From: Acidobacteriota bacterium
GTDB taxonomy: Bacteria; Acidobacteriota; Terriglobia; Bryobacterales; Bryobacteraceae
Direction: 5' to 3'
DNA length: 64,000 bases
Assembly (NCBI GenBank): GCA_018268715.1
Contig: JAFDVZ010000008.1
Coordinates: 244,234 to 308,233, forward strand
Shown here piece after piece: positions 1-8,618 of the stretch. Made by a program: the position numbers and the translations under genes. The notes beneath the pieces are model-generated. The model ran no database searches. It worked only from the letters and a program-made list of their open reading frames with translations, and was not told the origin of the DNA. How positions within the stretch are numbered: the stretch's first letter is position 1; each line of letters starts with the position of its first letter.

Positions 1-1463
1 GCCGGCTTCGGAGCCGCCGAGACGCCCAGATCGGTCAGCACCTTGGGCGCCGCCTCATCCATGGCGAGCATGCTATGGCATGCGCTGCAATCCTGCACGA
101 TCTTCTGGCCGTCCTGCGCCACGTGCTGATCGTCGTGGCAACGGAAGCAGCCGGGGAAGTCGGCGTGCCCCAGATTGTTCGGGTAGGCTCCCCAGGTCAC
201 CCGCATCTCGGGGAACACGTTCTTCTGGTAGACGGCGACGACGCCCTTGGCGGACCGCAGGATCTCATCCTTACGTTGCGCGTAGACGGCCGGGTACTTG
301 TCGGAGTAATACTTCTCAAAACCCGCCGCGATCTTCTGGGCCGCCTCGGCGTGGGTGGCGTAGGAGCCCTTCAGCAGTTCGAGCGACTCCTTCTTGACGA
401 AGGGCAGCGACGGCGAGACGGCGCCGTCGGACATGGCGGCGTCGAGCGCGCGGTCCGGCAGCTGATAGGTGTGGCTCGGCCGGTTGTGGCAATCCATGCA
501 GTCCATGGTGCGCATGGAGTCGGGGGAACTGAACTTCGCCACCACCTCGGGTTTGGCGTCCTGGGCGACGAAACGAACCCACTTGCCGTCACCCTTGTTG
601 TACTCAACCACGGGAATGGACTGGCGGGACTCGTCGGCCGGCGCGTAGCGCATCTGGACCCCGGCGCCCAGGTGTACACCGTGGATGCCCACGTTCCCGT
701 TGCCTCCGCCGATGTGCATCAGCAGAACGGTCTTGGTTTGGGAGTTCCCCTCGTCGTCGCCGAACTTATTGATGACGCGCAACCGGTCGCCGCCGTACTT
801 CTGCGGCCAGTGGCAGGTCTCGCAGGTTTCGCGGGCCGGGCGCAGGTTGTGGACCGGCGTGGGGATCGGGCGCGGATAACTGTTGAACGTAACGGCGAAC
901 ACCTGGCCGACGCCCGAGAGTTTGCTCTTGACGAACCAGCCGGCGCCCGGACCGATGTGGCACTTCACGCATTCCACGCGGGAGTGCGGCGAGTTCTGGT
1001 ACGCGGTGAACTCGGGCTGCATCACGGTGTGGCAGGTCTGGCCGCAGAATTCGACGCTCTCCATATAACTGGTGGCGCCGTAGCCGATCTGGCTAACCAG
1101 CACCAGGTTCACCACCGAAGTCAACCCGACGAAGATCAGCAACCGGCGGAAATCCGCATTGGCCAGATCGAGCGGCGGAAAGGCGGTGGAAACGCTGCCT
1201 TGGGCCTTTTCGCGACGTTTGCGCAGGATGATGCCGGCGGGAATCAGGACCAACCCTGCAATGAAGACCGACGGCACTCCGAGAAAGATCAGAATCCCCA
1301 GGTAGGGGTTCGAGGCCGATCCCGCCCACATGGACGGAGCGAGAAAGACGAGCAGGATCGCCGCGGTCGTAACCAGGACTACACCAATCAGACTCAACGG
1401 ATTGTTGGTGAGGTGGACGAGCGGCCGGAGAATGTTCTGGGACCCAGAGCCGGATTGATTCAT
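1..1463 (-). CDS. NapC/NirT-type multiheme cytochrome c, partial (3' end outside window)
   Basis: Membrane-anchored c-type cytochrome, expected to pass electrons from the quinone pool to periplasmic or outer-membrane carriers. The frame opens at ATG 1463 (MNQSGSGSQ) and has no stop before the window edge, giving at least 487 residues. Three hydrophobic segments lie in the first 130 residues. They are followed by heme sites CGQTCH, CVKCH, CETCH, CMDCH, CFRCH and CSACH, so at least six hemes are bound. The first site is CX3CH rather than CX2CH and is followed by a nearby Met, as at the first heme of the NrfH/NapC group. It is longer than classical NapC (about 200 residues), so it is a larger acidobacterial-type relative. 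Partner reductases are not visible. The family call is firm; the electron acceptor is unknown. Confidence 0.88.
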   Translation of the reverse strand, partial: MNQSGSGSQNILRPLVHLTNNPLSLIGVVLVTTAAILLVFLAPSMWAGSASNPYLGILIFLGVPSVFIAGLVLIPAGIILRKRREKAQGSVSTAFPPLDLANADFRRLLIFVGLTSVVNLVLVSQIGYGATSYMESVEFCGQTCHTVMQPEFTAYQNSPHSRVECVKCHIGPGAGWFVKSKLSGVGQVFAVTFNSYPRPIPTPVHNLRPARETCETCHWPQKYGGDRLRVINKFGDDEGNSQTKTVLLMHIGGGNGNVGIHGVHLGAGVQMRYAPADESRQSIPVVEYNKGDGKWVRFVAQDAKPEVVAKFSSPDSMRTMDCMDCHNRPSHTYQLPDRALDAAMSDGAVSPSLPFVKKESLELLKGSYATHAEAAQKIAAGFEKYYSDKYPAVYAQRKDEILRSAKGVVAVYQKNVFPEMRVTWGAYPNNLGHADFPGCFRCHDDQHVAQDGQKIVQDCSACHSMLAMDEAAPKVLTDLGVSAAPKP

Positions 1464-1896
1464 GATGCTTGAGGGTCGGTAGCAATCCGACAGCCATCCG
1501 GAATCTGTTGAAAAATGCACGTTTTGCCGTGGTGGAATTCACCAACTCGGTCGTTTCGGCGTGAAACCGCGCATATCCGATTGGGTGATTTGGCCGGTCG
1601 GCGGCGCCCGACGGAGGGCTGAGGGATTTCGCCCAACCTCGCAACGGGTGCGGCGCGCGACCGGCCGATAGCGGTATGCTAATTTCAATCGGGTCTCGCG
1701 GCAGCGTCAGCCGGCCCCTCGAATTCCGCACCCCGGGCACGCGGAAGTTCGATTTTTCCCTGATGAAACCCCCTCTTGGCGAAGGAAGCAGTCCTGTTCC
1801 CGCGAGAGATGCAGCTCGGCGTCCGGCAACGTTTTGGGACGAACCGGCGTTTGGCGGCAAAGACGCCGCTCCGGTTCAACAAACACAGGGGAAAGC
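1464..1896. other. Intergenic region between divergent genes, no gene seen
   Basis: This 433-base stretch separates the divergent cytochrome (minus) and aminotransferase (plus) genes. Short open frames exist on both strands but lack family features and lie mutually antisense. It presumably carries both promoters; I could not point to convincing -35/-10 pairs. The only clear signal is the AGGGG ribosome-binding site just before the start at 1897. Confidence 0.5.
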
Positions 1897-3054
1897 ATGA
1901 ACCAGATGATTGAAACCATGGCGGGCAAGCTGAGCCGCCGAAACTTCGCCCGAATTTCCAGCCTGTTGACGGCTGGCGCGACCCTGCCGTTTTACAACGA
2001 AGCCTCGCTCGCCCAGGAGGCCGCGGGCCGGATGCGCGCGGGCGCCGGACGGGGCGAAATGCCCGCCGACGCGGTTCGCATTTCGAGCAACGAAAACCCG
2101 CTCGGCCCCTCGAAGGAAGCGCTGGAGGCGATTCTCAAGGTGGCCCCGTTCGGCGGCCGTTACCAGCCGCACGGCGAGCAGAACGCGTTTGTCCGGGCGG
2201 TGGCGGAAACCGAACATCTGAAGACCGACTACGTGGCGCCGTACGCCGGATCGAGCGATCCGCTGCACCGCTCCGTGTGCGCGTTCACCTCACCCACGCG
2301 CAGCCTGGTGATGGGCGATCCCGGATATGAGGCGGGCTCGCGCTCGGCCGAATTCATCGGGGCGAAGGTGCATCGCGTGCCGTTGCGCAAGGACTACTCG
2401 CACGACGTCAAGGCGATGCTCGCGGCCGATCCGAACGCGGGCGTCTTCTACGTCTGCAACCCGAACAACCCGACCGGCACGCTGACGGCTCGCGAGGACG
2501 TCGAATACCTGCTGGCCAACAAGCCGAAGGGCTCGATTCTGCTGCTCGACGAGGCGTACATCCACTTTTCGACGGCGCAATCGATGCAGGACCTGGTGGC
2601 GGCGGACAAGGACGTCATCATCCTGCGCACCTTCTCCAAGGCCTACGGCATGGCGGGCATCCGCGCGGGAATGGCGCTGGCCCGGCCGGACCTGCTCGAC
2701 AAGCTGCGCCCCTGGGGCGCGGGGATGCTGCCGGTGACGGGACTGGCGGCGGCCACGGCCAGCCTGCGATCGCCCACGCTTGTGGCCGAACGCCGCAAGA
2801 TCAACGCCGACATCCGCGAAAACGTCTTCAACTGGCTGGAACAGAAGAAGTTCACCTACGTTCCAAGCGTGAGCAACAAGTTCATGCTGGAAACGCACAA
2901 ACCGGGCATGCAGACCGCCCAGGCGCTGGCCAAGGAGCACGTTTACATCGGCCGCGTGTGGCCGGCCTGGCCGACGCACGTGCGCGTGTCCATCGGCACG
3001 CAGGCGGAGATGGACCGGTTCAAGGAAGCGCTGCTGAAGGTCACGCAGGCGTAA
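1897..3054 (+). CDS. HisC-like class I/II aminotransferase with Tat signal
   Basis: PLP-dependent aminotransferase of the histidinol-phosphate aminotransferase family (fold type I). The start ATG 1897 follows AGGGG; upstream in-frame codons read poor protein. The N-terminus carries a twin-arginine motif (SRRNF at about residues 14-18) followed by a hydrophobic stretch and an AQEA cleavage-like site, so the enzyme is predicted to be exported. The family motifs are intact: NPNNPTGT for cofactor contact, DEAYIHF, and TFSKAYGMAG, whose Lys (about residue 248) should form the Schiff base. The mature domain is close to normal HisC length (about 350). No his genes are nearby and the periplasmic location is unusual, so histidine synthesis is unlikely; the substrate is unknown. 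A terminator follows directly. Confidence 0.88.
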   Translation: MNQMIETMAGKLSRRNFARISSLLTAGATLPFYNEASLAQEAAGRMRAGAGRGEMPADAVRISSNENPLGPSKEALEAILKVAPFGGRYQPHGEQNAFVRAVAETEHLKTDYVAPYAGSSDPLHRSVCAFTSPTRSLVMGDPGYEAGSRSAEFIGAKVHRVPLRKDYSHDVKAMLAADPNAGVFYVCNPNNPTGTLTAREDVEYLLANKPKGSILLLDEAYIHFSTAQSMQDLVAADKDVIILRTFSKAYGMAGIRAGMALARPDLLDKLRPWGAGMLPVTGLAAATASLRSPTLVAERRKINADIRENVFNWLEQKKFTYVPSVSNKFMLETHKPGMQTAQALAKEHVYIGRVWPAWPTHVRVSIGTQAEMDRFKEALLKVTQA

Positions 3055-3090
3055 ATTAGCGTCTTTCCGTTCGAATAAGCTCCCTGACAC

Positions 3091-3130
3091 GGGCGCCGGC
3101 GTCCCGCACCGCCAGCGCCCGTTTTGTTTT
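3091..3130 (+). terminator. Rho-independent terminator after the aminotransferase gene
   Basis: The arm GGGCGCCGGCG (3091-3101) pairs with CGCCAGCGCCC (3110-3120), 11 pairs with one mismatch, around an 8-base loop. GTTTTGTTTT follows at once. It lies 36 bases past the stop codon on the same strand. Confidence 0.8.
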
Positions 3131-3219
3131 GCGGCGAGGCGCGCGCCGGCTATCCCATTCGCGCGGAGAATCCCCCCTCGGATTCGCCACTAGAGTCCCG
3201 AGGTATGCCCGGACGAGCC

Positions 3220-5019
3220 ATGACTTTGCGATCGAAACTGTACGCCGGAATGGCGTGTTGGGCGGCGGCGTGCATCGCAATCATCGCCTACAGCGCCACC
3301 GCGATCCATCGGCTCGAATCGAGCGTCGCCCGACCGGAGCGACGCCCGCACGCGGCCGACGCCGGGAGCGGCGAACTGGGCCGGGCGGCGGCGGCGCTGA
3401 ACCTGGCGACCACCGCCGGCGCGAGATCCGAAATCGACGCGGCGAAGAACGACTTCGACCGGGCGCTGGACGCCGCCAGGTCGACCGGAGCGACGGGTTC
3501 GAAAGCGGCCGCGATTTCCGAGCTGACCGCCGCGGCCGGGGAGCTGTTCCCCGCCCTGATCGCGCAGCGCGAGGCGGCGAGCGCGGCGGCGGCCGAGAGC
3601 CTGTATGCGACCGGCATGGCCGGCGGCGCGGCTCACCGCCTGCGGAACCTGGACGGCCGGGTTCGCGCCCTGATGGCGACCCGAGCGGGAGAACTGGCGG
3701 CGACGACCGCGGCCGGATGCGTCCAGGCGAGCGCGGAATTGGCCAACCTGGGGGCCATCATCGACGCTCGCGCGGCCCGCATGCTGGCGGCGAGGAACGT
3801 GCGCGATGTAGCCGCGGCCGCGGACGCGATGAAGCAGACTTTCGCCAGGATTCCGACCGCGGCGGAGGAGTTGAGCCGTTCGCTTTCGACGGTGGAGGCC
3901 AAGGACGAACGGGAGGCGATCGAGCAGGCGAGCCGGACGGCCGAACGGGCCCGCGTCGTGCTGCTCGACGAGGCCGCCGGCATCCTGATGCGGGAATTCG
4001 AGACGGCGGACCGGGCGGCCGAGATCACGCGGCGCGTCCGGCAGATCTCCTCCCGACCGCTGCCCGAAGCGAAGACGTCAGCGCTTCCCGACGAATCGCC
4101 GCGCCCAGCGCAGCCGGGGACGCAGGAGGCGGTGGGCGGAGTGCTTTGGGTGGGAGGCCTGCTGACGGTTGCCGCCTCCGGGCTGGGGATCGCCGCCATT
4201 GGAAGCGCGGTTCGCCCGATGGCGGAGTTCGGACGAGCCTCCAGGCGGCTGATAGCGGGCGATTTTGGGGTAAGGCTGAAGGCGGGCCGCTCCGATGAAA
4301 TCGGCCAGTTGGCCGCCGCTTTGAACCAGACTTTGGAACGATTTACCGCCTTGTCCGGGCAGTTGGCCGGCTCGTCAGGACGGTTGGTGCAGGGCGCGGA
4401 GCAAGTGTCGACCGGGGCGGACGCGATTCGGGAGGAGACGGCGGGGATCGCCGCGCTGCTCGATTCGACGACGGCCAGAGCCCGGAGCATCCACGGCAAG
4501 CTGAACGCCATGGCGGCGGCGGTGGACGCGGCCACCGGGACCATGCGGGACCTGGCGTCGGCGAACGTGGAGATGGCCGAGGCCGGACGACAGGCGGAAC
4601 GCGTGATCGCCACGGTGGACACGATCGCCCGCCAGACGAACCTGCTGGCTCTCAACGCCGCAGTCGAGGCGGCGCATGCCGGCGCCTCGGGGGCCGGGTT
4701 CAGCATCGTCGCGGCCGAAGTCCGGAATCTGGCGCTGCGCAGCGCGGAGGCGGCGGAATCGAGCACCGTTCTGATCCGGGAGCTGATCGGGAAGACGCGT
4801 CGGGGAGTGGAACTGGCCGAGCAAACCGGCCAGACGTTCGACGGGGTGTCCCGCATGGCGGCGGAGGCTGCGGCGTCAATGGCCGGAATCCTGGACGCCT
4901 CGGCCGCGCAGGCCGGCCACGTTCAGCAGATTTCGCAACAGACGGCCCGGATGGGGGAAACGGCGGCCGAGACCGCGGCGCTCGCGCGGGATCTGACCGC
5001 CGGGGAACAGAAGGGCTGA
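3220..5019 (+). CDS. Methyl-accepting chemotaxis protein
   Basis: Transmembrane chemoreceptor signalling to a CheA kinase. ATG 3220 ([10 protein letters not shown]) gives the usual short cytoplasmic tail before the first membrane segment (about residues 11-30); ATG 3205 is an alternative five codons upstream. An Ala-rich helical periplasmic sensor domain follows. A second membrane segment (about 310-330) and a HAMP domain (VRPMAEF to DEIGQL) come next. The C-terminal domain contains the kinase-control hairpin ([15 protein letters not shown], then [13 protein letters not shown]). The sequence ends soon after the hairpin's return helix, with no C-terminal CheR/CheB tethering pentapeptide. No che genes are adjacent, so it must feed a distant array. 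The extreme Ala/Arg content of the sensor domain gives no ligand clue. Confidence 0.9.
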   Translation: MTLRSKLYAGMACWAAACIAIIAYSATAIHRLESSVARPERRPHAADAGSGELGRAAAALNLATTAGARSEIDAAKNDFDRALDAARSTGATGSKAAAISELTAAAGELFPALIAQREAASAAAAESLYATGMAGGAAHRLRNLDGRVRALMATRAGELAATTAAGCVQASAELANLGAIIDARAARMLAARNVRDVAAAADAMKQTFARIPTAAEELSRSLSTVEAKDEREAIEQASRTAERARVVLLDEAAGILMREFETADRAAEITRRVRQISSRPLPEAKTSALPDESPRPAQPGTQEAVGGVLWVGGLLTVAASGLGIAAIGSAVRPMAEFGRASRRLIAGDFGVRLKAGRSDEIGQLAAALNQTLERFTALSGQLAGSSGRLVQGAEQVSTGADAIREETAGIAALLDSTTARARSIHGKLNAMAAAVDAATGTMRDLASANVEMAEAGRQAERVIATVDTIARQTNLLALNAAVEAAHAGASGAGFSIVAAEVRNLALRSAEAAESSTVLIRELIGKTRRGVELAEQTGQTFDGVSRMAAEAAASMAGILDASAAQAGHVQQISQQTARMGETAAETAALARDLTAGEQKG

Positions 5020-5026
5020 CGCCCCG

Positions 5027-5503
5027 CTACTTGAACTCGGGACTGTTCGCCGTGGCCGGCTCCTGACCCCAGTTCTGGTGGATCACCTGGGTCTGGTCGG
5101 AATAGAACGTTCGCCGGCCGGTATTGCCGAACGCCTCCGGATTCGCGTTGACCGAGTAGCCGGTAGGGATGGCCTGCACCGTGAATACGTAGCCGGTATT
5201 CTTTCCCTCTGACAACGTTTTCGGGATCAGATCGGCGGCCTGCGGTCCTGCCTGGCCGCTGGTGGGCGGGCCGAGTTCGGCGAGCGTGGCGGCATAGCGT
5301 CCGAACTGCGAATAGTACTGAATCTGGGCCGTGTGGACGGTGCCGATCTGTCGAATAGCGGCCATTTCCTGCGCGTTCATGCGCTGATTATTCAGTTTCG
5401 GAACCGCAATCGCAGCAATGATGAGGATGATCGCGATAACAATCAGAAGTTCGATCAGCGAGAATCCGCGCTGATTCCGCCGGCGTTCGATTCTGAGCAG
5501 CAT
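5027..5503 (-). CDS. Type IV pilin / pseudopilin with N-terminal methylation motif
   Basis: Prepilin-like protein of 158 residues. The leader MLLRIERRRNQRG ends in Gly, followed by FSLIELLIVIAIILIIAAIA. This is the classical PilD cleavage site (G|F, Glu at +5) and hydrophobic assembly helix. The soluble domain contains the QIQYY...GRYAATLAEL pattern common in acidobacterial and deltaproteobacterial PilA/GspG-type pilins, and it has no disulfide-forming cysteine pair. Major pilin, minor pilin and pseudopilin cannot be told apart without the assembly genes, none of which is in the window. It is convergent with the chemoreceptor gene, 7 bases apart. Confidence 0.88.
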   Translation of the reverse strand: MLLRIERRRNQRGFSLIELLIVIAIILIIAAIAVPKLNNQRMNAQEMAAIRQIGTVHTAQIQYYSQFGRYAATLAELGPPTSGQAGPQAADLIPKTLSEGKNTGYVFTVQAIPTGYSVNANPEAFGNTGRRTFYSDQTQVIHQNWGQEPATANSPEFK

Positions 5504-5556
5504 GGTAGTCCCTTCTCATCATATGACGTTGGCGACGGCCGCCGCGTGCAACGGGT

Positions 5557-6549
5557 TCACTTCTTGCGGGCCGGGTTGGGAGACCGCTCCACCATGTCGT
5601 GGACGTCGGTGGAGACGGCGTGGTCGCGCCACAGCCATCGCATCATCTCCGGGAAGACCGTGCGCAGCATTTTCTGCCCGTGCCCCTGGACGCCCCACGA
5701 GTAGTTGACGTCGTAGCCTTTGGCGGAGAGCGCCTGCTGCATGCGGACGTTCTGATAGAACCAGTCGCGATCGGGATCGTAGCCGCCGTCGGCGCGCAGG
5801 GCGCGATTGTCGTTGCGGCCGTCCACCAGGAATACGCGCAGGGGACGGCGCTCGCTTCTGCGGATGATGTCGGGATAGATGTGTCCGCCGCGAAGGTTGG
5901 TGAAGCTGCCCACGTTGCTCAGCACCTTGCGGAACTGATCGGGGCGCTGCCAGGCGACGGTGAAGGCGGCGATGGCGCCGGAACTCGATCCGCCGATGCC
6001 GCGGCGTTCGGGATCCTTGGAGATGTTGAAGCTCTTGGACAGAGCGGGCAGCAGTTCGTCCACGATGACCTGGGCGTACCGGTCGTCCAGCGTGTTGTAT
6101 TCGGCGGGCCGGTTGGTGTCGCGATCGCCCCAGTTGCTCAAAGTGGGTTCGGGCTGGTCGGGACGGCGGCCCGGATTGATGAACACGCCGATCATGACGG
6201 GAATCTCGCGGCGGAAGATCAGGTTGTCCATCACCACCTGGGCGCGTACGTCGCCCTCCGGCGCCATGAACGCCTGGCCGTCGTTGAAGATCATCAGGCT
6301 GGCGGGAACGGCGGGATCGTACTGCGCGGGAACGTAGACCCAATAGGTGTGCTGCGTGCCTGGATACGCCTGGCTGGGAATGGTGAACGGCCCGCGAATT
6401 TCGCCCTTCGGCACACCATCCCGCGGCATGGAGTCAGGCCCGAGCTGATAGTAGATGTCGCCGTTCGGCGAGTCGGCCATCGCCGGACGCTGTTGGGCCA
6501 CGGCGGAACACGCAAGGAATGCGGCCATCGCCGCAAATGGGAGGTTCAT
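5557..6549 (-). CDS. Secreted enterochelin-esterase-like alpha/beta hydrolase
   Basis: Esterase of the PF00756 (Fes/esterase D) group. The start ATG 6549 gives a signal peptide ([19 protein letters not shown]); longer upstream readings run into the preceding gene. The nucleophile elbow is GGSSSGAIA, a candidate acid is in VDGRNDN, and the catalytic His is in GVQGHGQKM. The [10 protein letters not shown] strand is also typical of the family. Many acidobacterial homologues act on carbohydrate esters or siderophore-like lactones, but nothing here fixes the substrate. It is the seventh gene of the minus-strand run read from 14.4 kb, 19 bases after the hydroxylase gene, and is probably co-transcribed with it. 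Confidence 0.85.
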   Translation of the reverse strand: MNLPFAAMAAFLACSAVAQQRPAMADSPNGDIYYQLGPDSMPRDGVPKGEIRGPFTIPSQAYPGTQHTYWVYVPAQYDPAVPASLMIFNDGQAFMAPEGDVRAQVVMDNLIFRREIPVMIGVFINPGRRPDQPEPTLSNWGDRDTNRPAEYNTLDDRYAQVIVDELLPALSKSFNISKDPERRGIGGSSSGAIAAFTVAWQRPDQFRKVLSNVGSFTNLRGGHIYPDIIRRSERRPLRVFLVDGRNDNRALRADGGYDPDRDWFYQNVRMQQALSAKGYDVNYSWGVQGHGQKMLRTVFPEMMRWLWRDHAVSTDVHDMVERSPNPARKK

Positions 6550-6568
6550 AGTCCAGGCCGTCAAGATA

Positions 6569-7822
6569 TCACAGCGCCGCCGCGCGGGTCCGCGAGGGAG
6601 AACAGGCCGTCCACAGCGCGAAGATGGAGGCGATGGCGAAACCCGCCACGCCGGCCGCCGCCCACCGGGCCGCGAACCCGAACCAACCGCCGGTGACGAG
6701 AACGATGGTCGCCGCCAACGCCAGCCGCCCGGCCTCCCAGATGGCGAACTCGCCACGGTTCTCGAGCAGGCCGCCCAGCGTCGCCAGGCTGACGCCGATG
6801 AAAGCGAAATAGGCCAGGTTCGCCGCCATTCCCTGCTTCGGCAGCACTGCCAGAAAGTGGCTGTTCGACGCCGTCAGCACGACAAACTGCACCAGCACGT
6901 ACCAACTGAGGGCGAGCCTGCGGGACGGATCGTAGCGGACGAAGTCGCGATGGGGGTCATACGCCGCCTTCGTGGTTCGGGCGGCCACATCGGCGGGACG
7001 CCAGCCCGGGGGGCCCAGCCAGATGCGGGCCTTGTCCGCCCAGCGGCGCGCATGCCAGCTATCCTTGGCCATCGCGACATAGTAGTGCAGGTTGGCCCAT
7101 ATCGGGTTCCAGCTATGCAGTTGTCCGCGGATGCCGTAGATGCAGGGCTCGGATTCCAACTCCTCCTGATAACTGCCGAACAGATGGTCCCAGAGCATGA
7201 ACACGCCGACGTAGTTCTTGTCGAGATAGATGTCGTTCTGGGCGTGGTGGACGCGGTGGTTGGAGGGCGTCTGCACCCAACGGTCCAGCACGCCCAGCTT
7301 GCCGATGAGCCGTGTGTGCGGCCAGAACTGATAGAACAACTGCGCCACGCCCACCAACAGGAGCACGCGCGCCGGGACGCCACACAGCGCCATCGGAAGG
7401 TAGAAGATCCAGGCGGTGAACGACCCCGTGCCGGGCTGGCGCAACGCGGTGGTGAGATTGAATTCCTCGCTCTGGTGGTGCACCACGTGCGAGGCCCAGA
7501 ACAAGCCGCTCGAATGGCCCAGGCGGTGGTTCCAGTAGTAGCAGAGATCGAAGAAGACGAACGCGAAAATCCACACCGCCCAATGATCCGCCGGCAGCCG
7601 CCACGGCGCAATGGAGAGCGCCCGCTCGTAGGTGTACAGTCCGATGAAGCCGAAGAACACGCGCATGCCGGTGGAGAGAATGCCGCAACTCAGGCTGTTG
7701 ATCGAATCGGCCAGATGGTAGTAGTACGTGCGCCGCCAACGATCGGCGATCAGTTCGACCGCGATCAGCGTGAGGAAGACGGGGACGGCCAGGGCCACCG
7801 CTCGCGCGTACAGGGCATCCAT
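6569..7822 (-). CDS. Sterol desaturase / fatty acid hydroxylase superfamily membrane protein
   Basis: Integral membrane di-iron oxygenase-type protein of 417 residues. The histidine boxes of the superfamily are present: HRLGH (about 116-120), HVVHH (about 131-135) and HRVHH (about 213-217). They lie among several hydrophobic segments, and a C-terminal extension of about 150 residues adds three or four more membrane helices. It most likely hydroxylates or desaturates a lipid, possibly a hopanoid or lipid A acyl chain, because it follows the lipopolysaccharide export genes by 22 bases. That link rests only on position. The start is ATG 7822. Confidence 0.87.
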   Translation of the reverse strand: MDALYARAVALAVPVFLTLIAVELIADRWRRTYYYHLADSINSLSCGILSTGMRVFFGFIGLYTYERALSIAPWRLPADHWAVWIFAFVFFDLCYYWNHRLGHSSGLFWASHVVHHQSEEFNLTTALRQPGTGSFTAWIFYLPMALCGVPARVLLLVGVAQLFYQFWPHTRLIGKLGVLDRWVQTPSNHRVHHAQNDIYLDKNYVGVFMLWDHLFGSYQEELESEPCIYGIRGQLHSWNPIWANLHYYVAMAKDSWHARRWADKARIWLGPPGWRPADVAARTTKAAYDPHRDFVRYDPSRRLALSWYVLVQFVVLTASNSHFLAVLPKQGMAANLAYFAFIGVSLATLGGLLENRGEFAIWEAGRLALAATIVLVTGGWFGFAARWAAAGVAGFAIASIFALWTACSPSRTRAAAL

Positions 7823-7844
7823 GTTCTGTCAGAACAGGATAGCG

Positions 7845-8609
7845 CTAATTGGGCGATTCGGGGCGCCGGACGTCAAAGCGGAAGTTCTCGCCCAGGTACA
7901 CGCGCTTCACTTCGGGGTCGTGGCCGAGCGCTTCGGGAGAGCCCGAACGGAAGATCTTGCCGTTGTTGATGATGTAGGCGCGATCGGTGACCGCCAGCGT
8001 TTCGCGCACGTTGTGGTCGGTTACCAGGATGCCGATGCCGGCGCGCTTCAACTCCGAGATGATGCTCTGCAGTTCGAGCACCTGGATAGGGTCGATGCCC
8101 GAGAACGGTTCGTCGAGCAGCAGGAAGCTCGGCTCGATGACCAGCGACCGCGCGATTTCCACGCGGCGCCGCTCGCCGCCCGACAGCGCGTAGCCCTTGT
8201 TGTTGCGGACGGTCTCGAGGCCCAGTTGATCGATCAGCCGGTTCATGCGGTCGCGCCGTTCACGGCCGGAAATCGGCAGCGTCTCGAGGATCGCCATCAG
8301 ATTGTCCTCGACGCTCAGCTTGCGGAACACCGACGCTTCCTGCGGCAGATAGCTGACGCCGCGGCGGGCGCGCTCATACATCGGCAACCCGGTGATGTCC
8401 TCCTCGTCGAGCATCACGCGACCGGAATCCGGCGTGATCAGCCCCACGATCATGTAGAACGACGTCGTCTTGCCCGCTCCGTTCGGCCCCAGCAGACCCA
8501 CCACCTCGCCCTGCTTCACCCACACGGAGACATCGTCCACGACGCGCCTTCCGTGATAGGTCTTGGCGATTTCCGTCGTGCTGAGAGTGCGTATATTCGG
8601 TTTGGACAT
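7845..8609 (-). CDS. lptB: Lipopolysaccharide export ABC transporter ATP-binding protein LptB
   Basis: Cytoplasmic ATPase that powers extraction of lipopolysaccharide from the inner membrane with LptF/LptG. Walker A is GPNGAGKTT (about residues 38-46), the signature is [13 protein letters not shown], and Walker B is [13 protein letters not shown]. The H-loop His is in [11 protein letters not shown]. The LptB-typical stretch [21 protein letters not shown] is present. Length (254) is slightly above the usual 240. It sits nine bases after the fused lptC/lptA gene, the normal order for this system. lptF/lptG are not in the window. Confidence 0.95.
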   Translation of the reverse strand: MSKPNIRTLSTTEIAKTYHGRRVVDDVSVWVKQGEVVGLLGPNGAGKTTSFYMIVGLITPDSGRVMLDEEDITGLPMYERARRGVSYLPQEASVFRKLSVEDNLMAILETLPISGRERRDRMNRLIDQLGLETVRNNKGYALSGGERRRVEIARSLVIEPSFLLLDEPFSGIDPIQVLELQSIISELKRAGIGILVTDHNVRETLAVTDRAYIINNGKIFRSGSPEALGHDPEVKRVYLGENFRFDVRRPESPN

Positions 8610-8618
8610 GCGTCGGAC

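Noticed and set aside
75..1472. Long plus-strand open frame opposite the cytochrome
   Set aside because: The minus strand encodes six heme motifs and membrane helices in good order; the plus frame has no family feature and is an antisense by-product of high GC.
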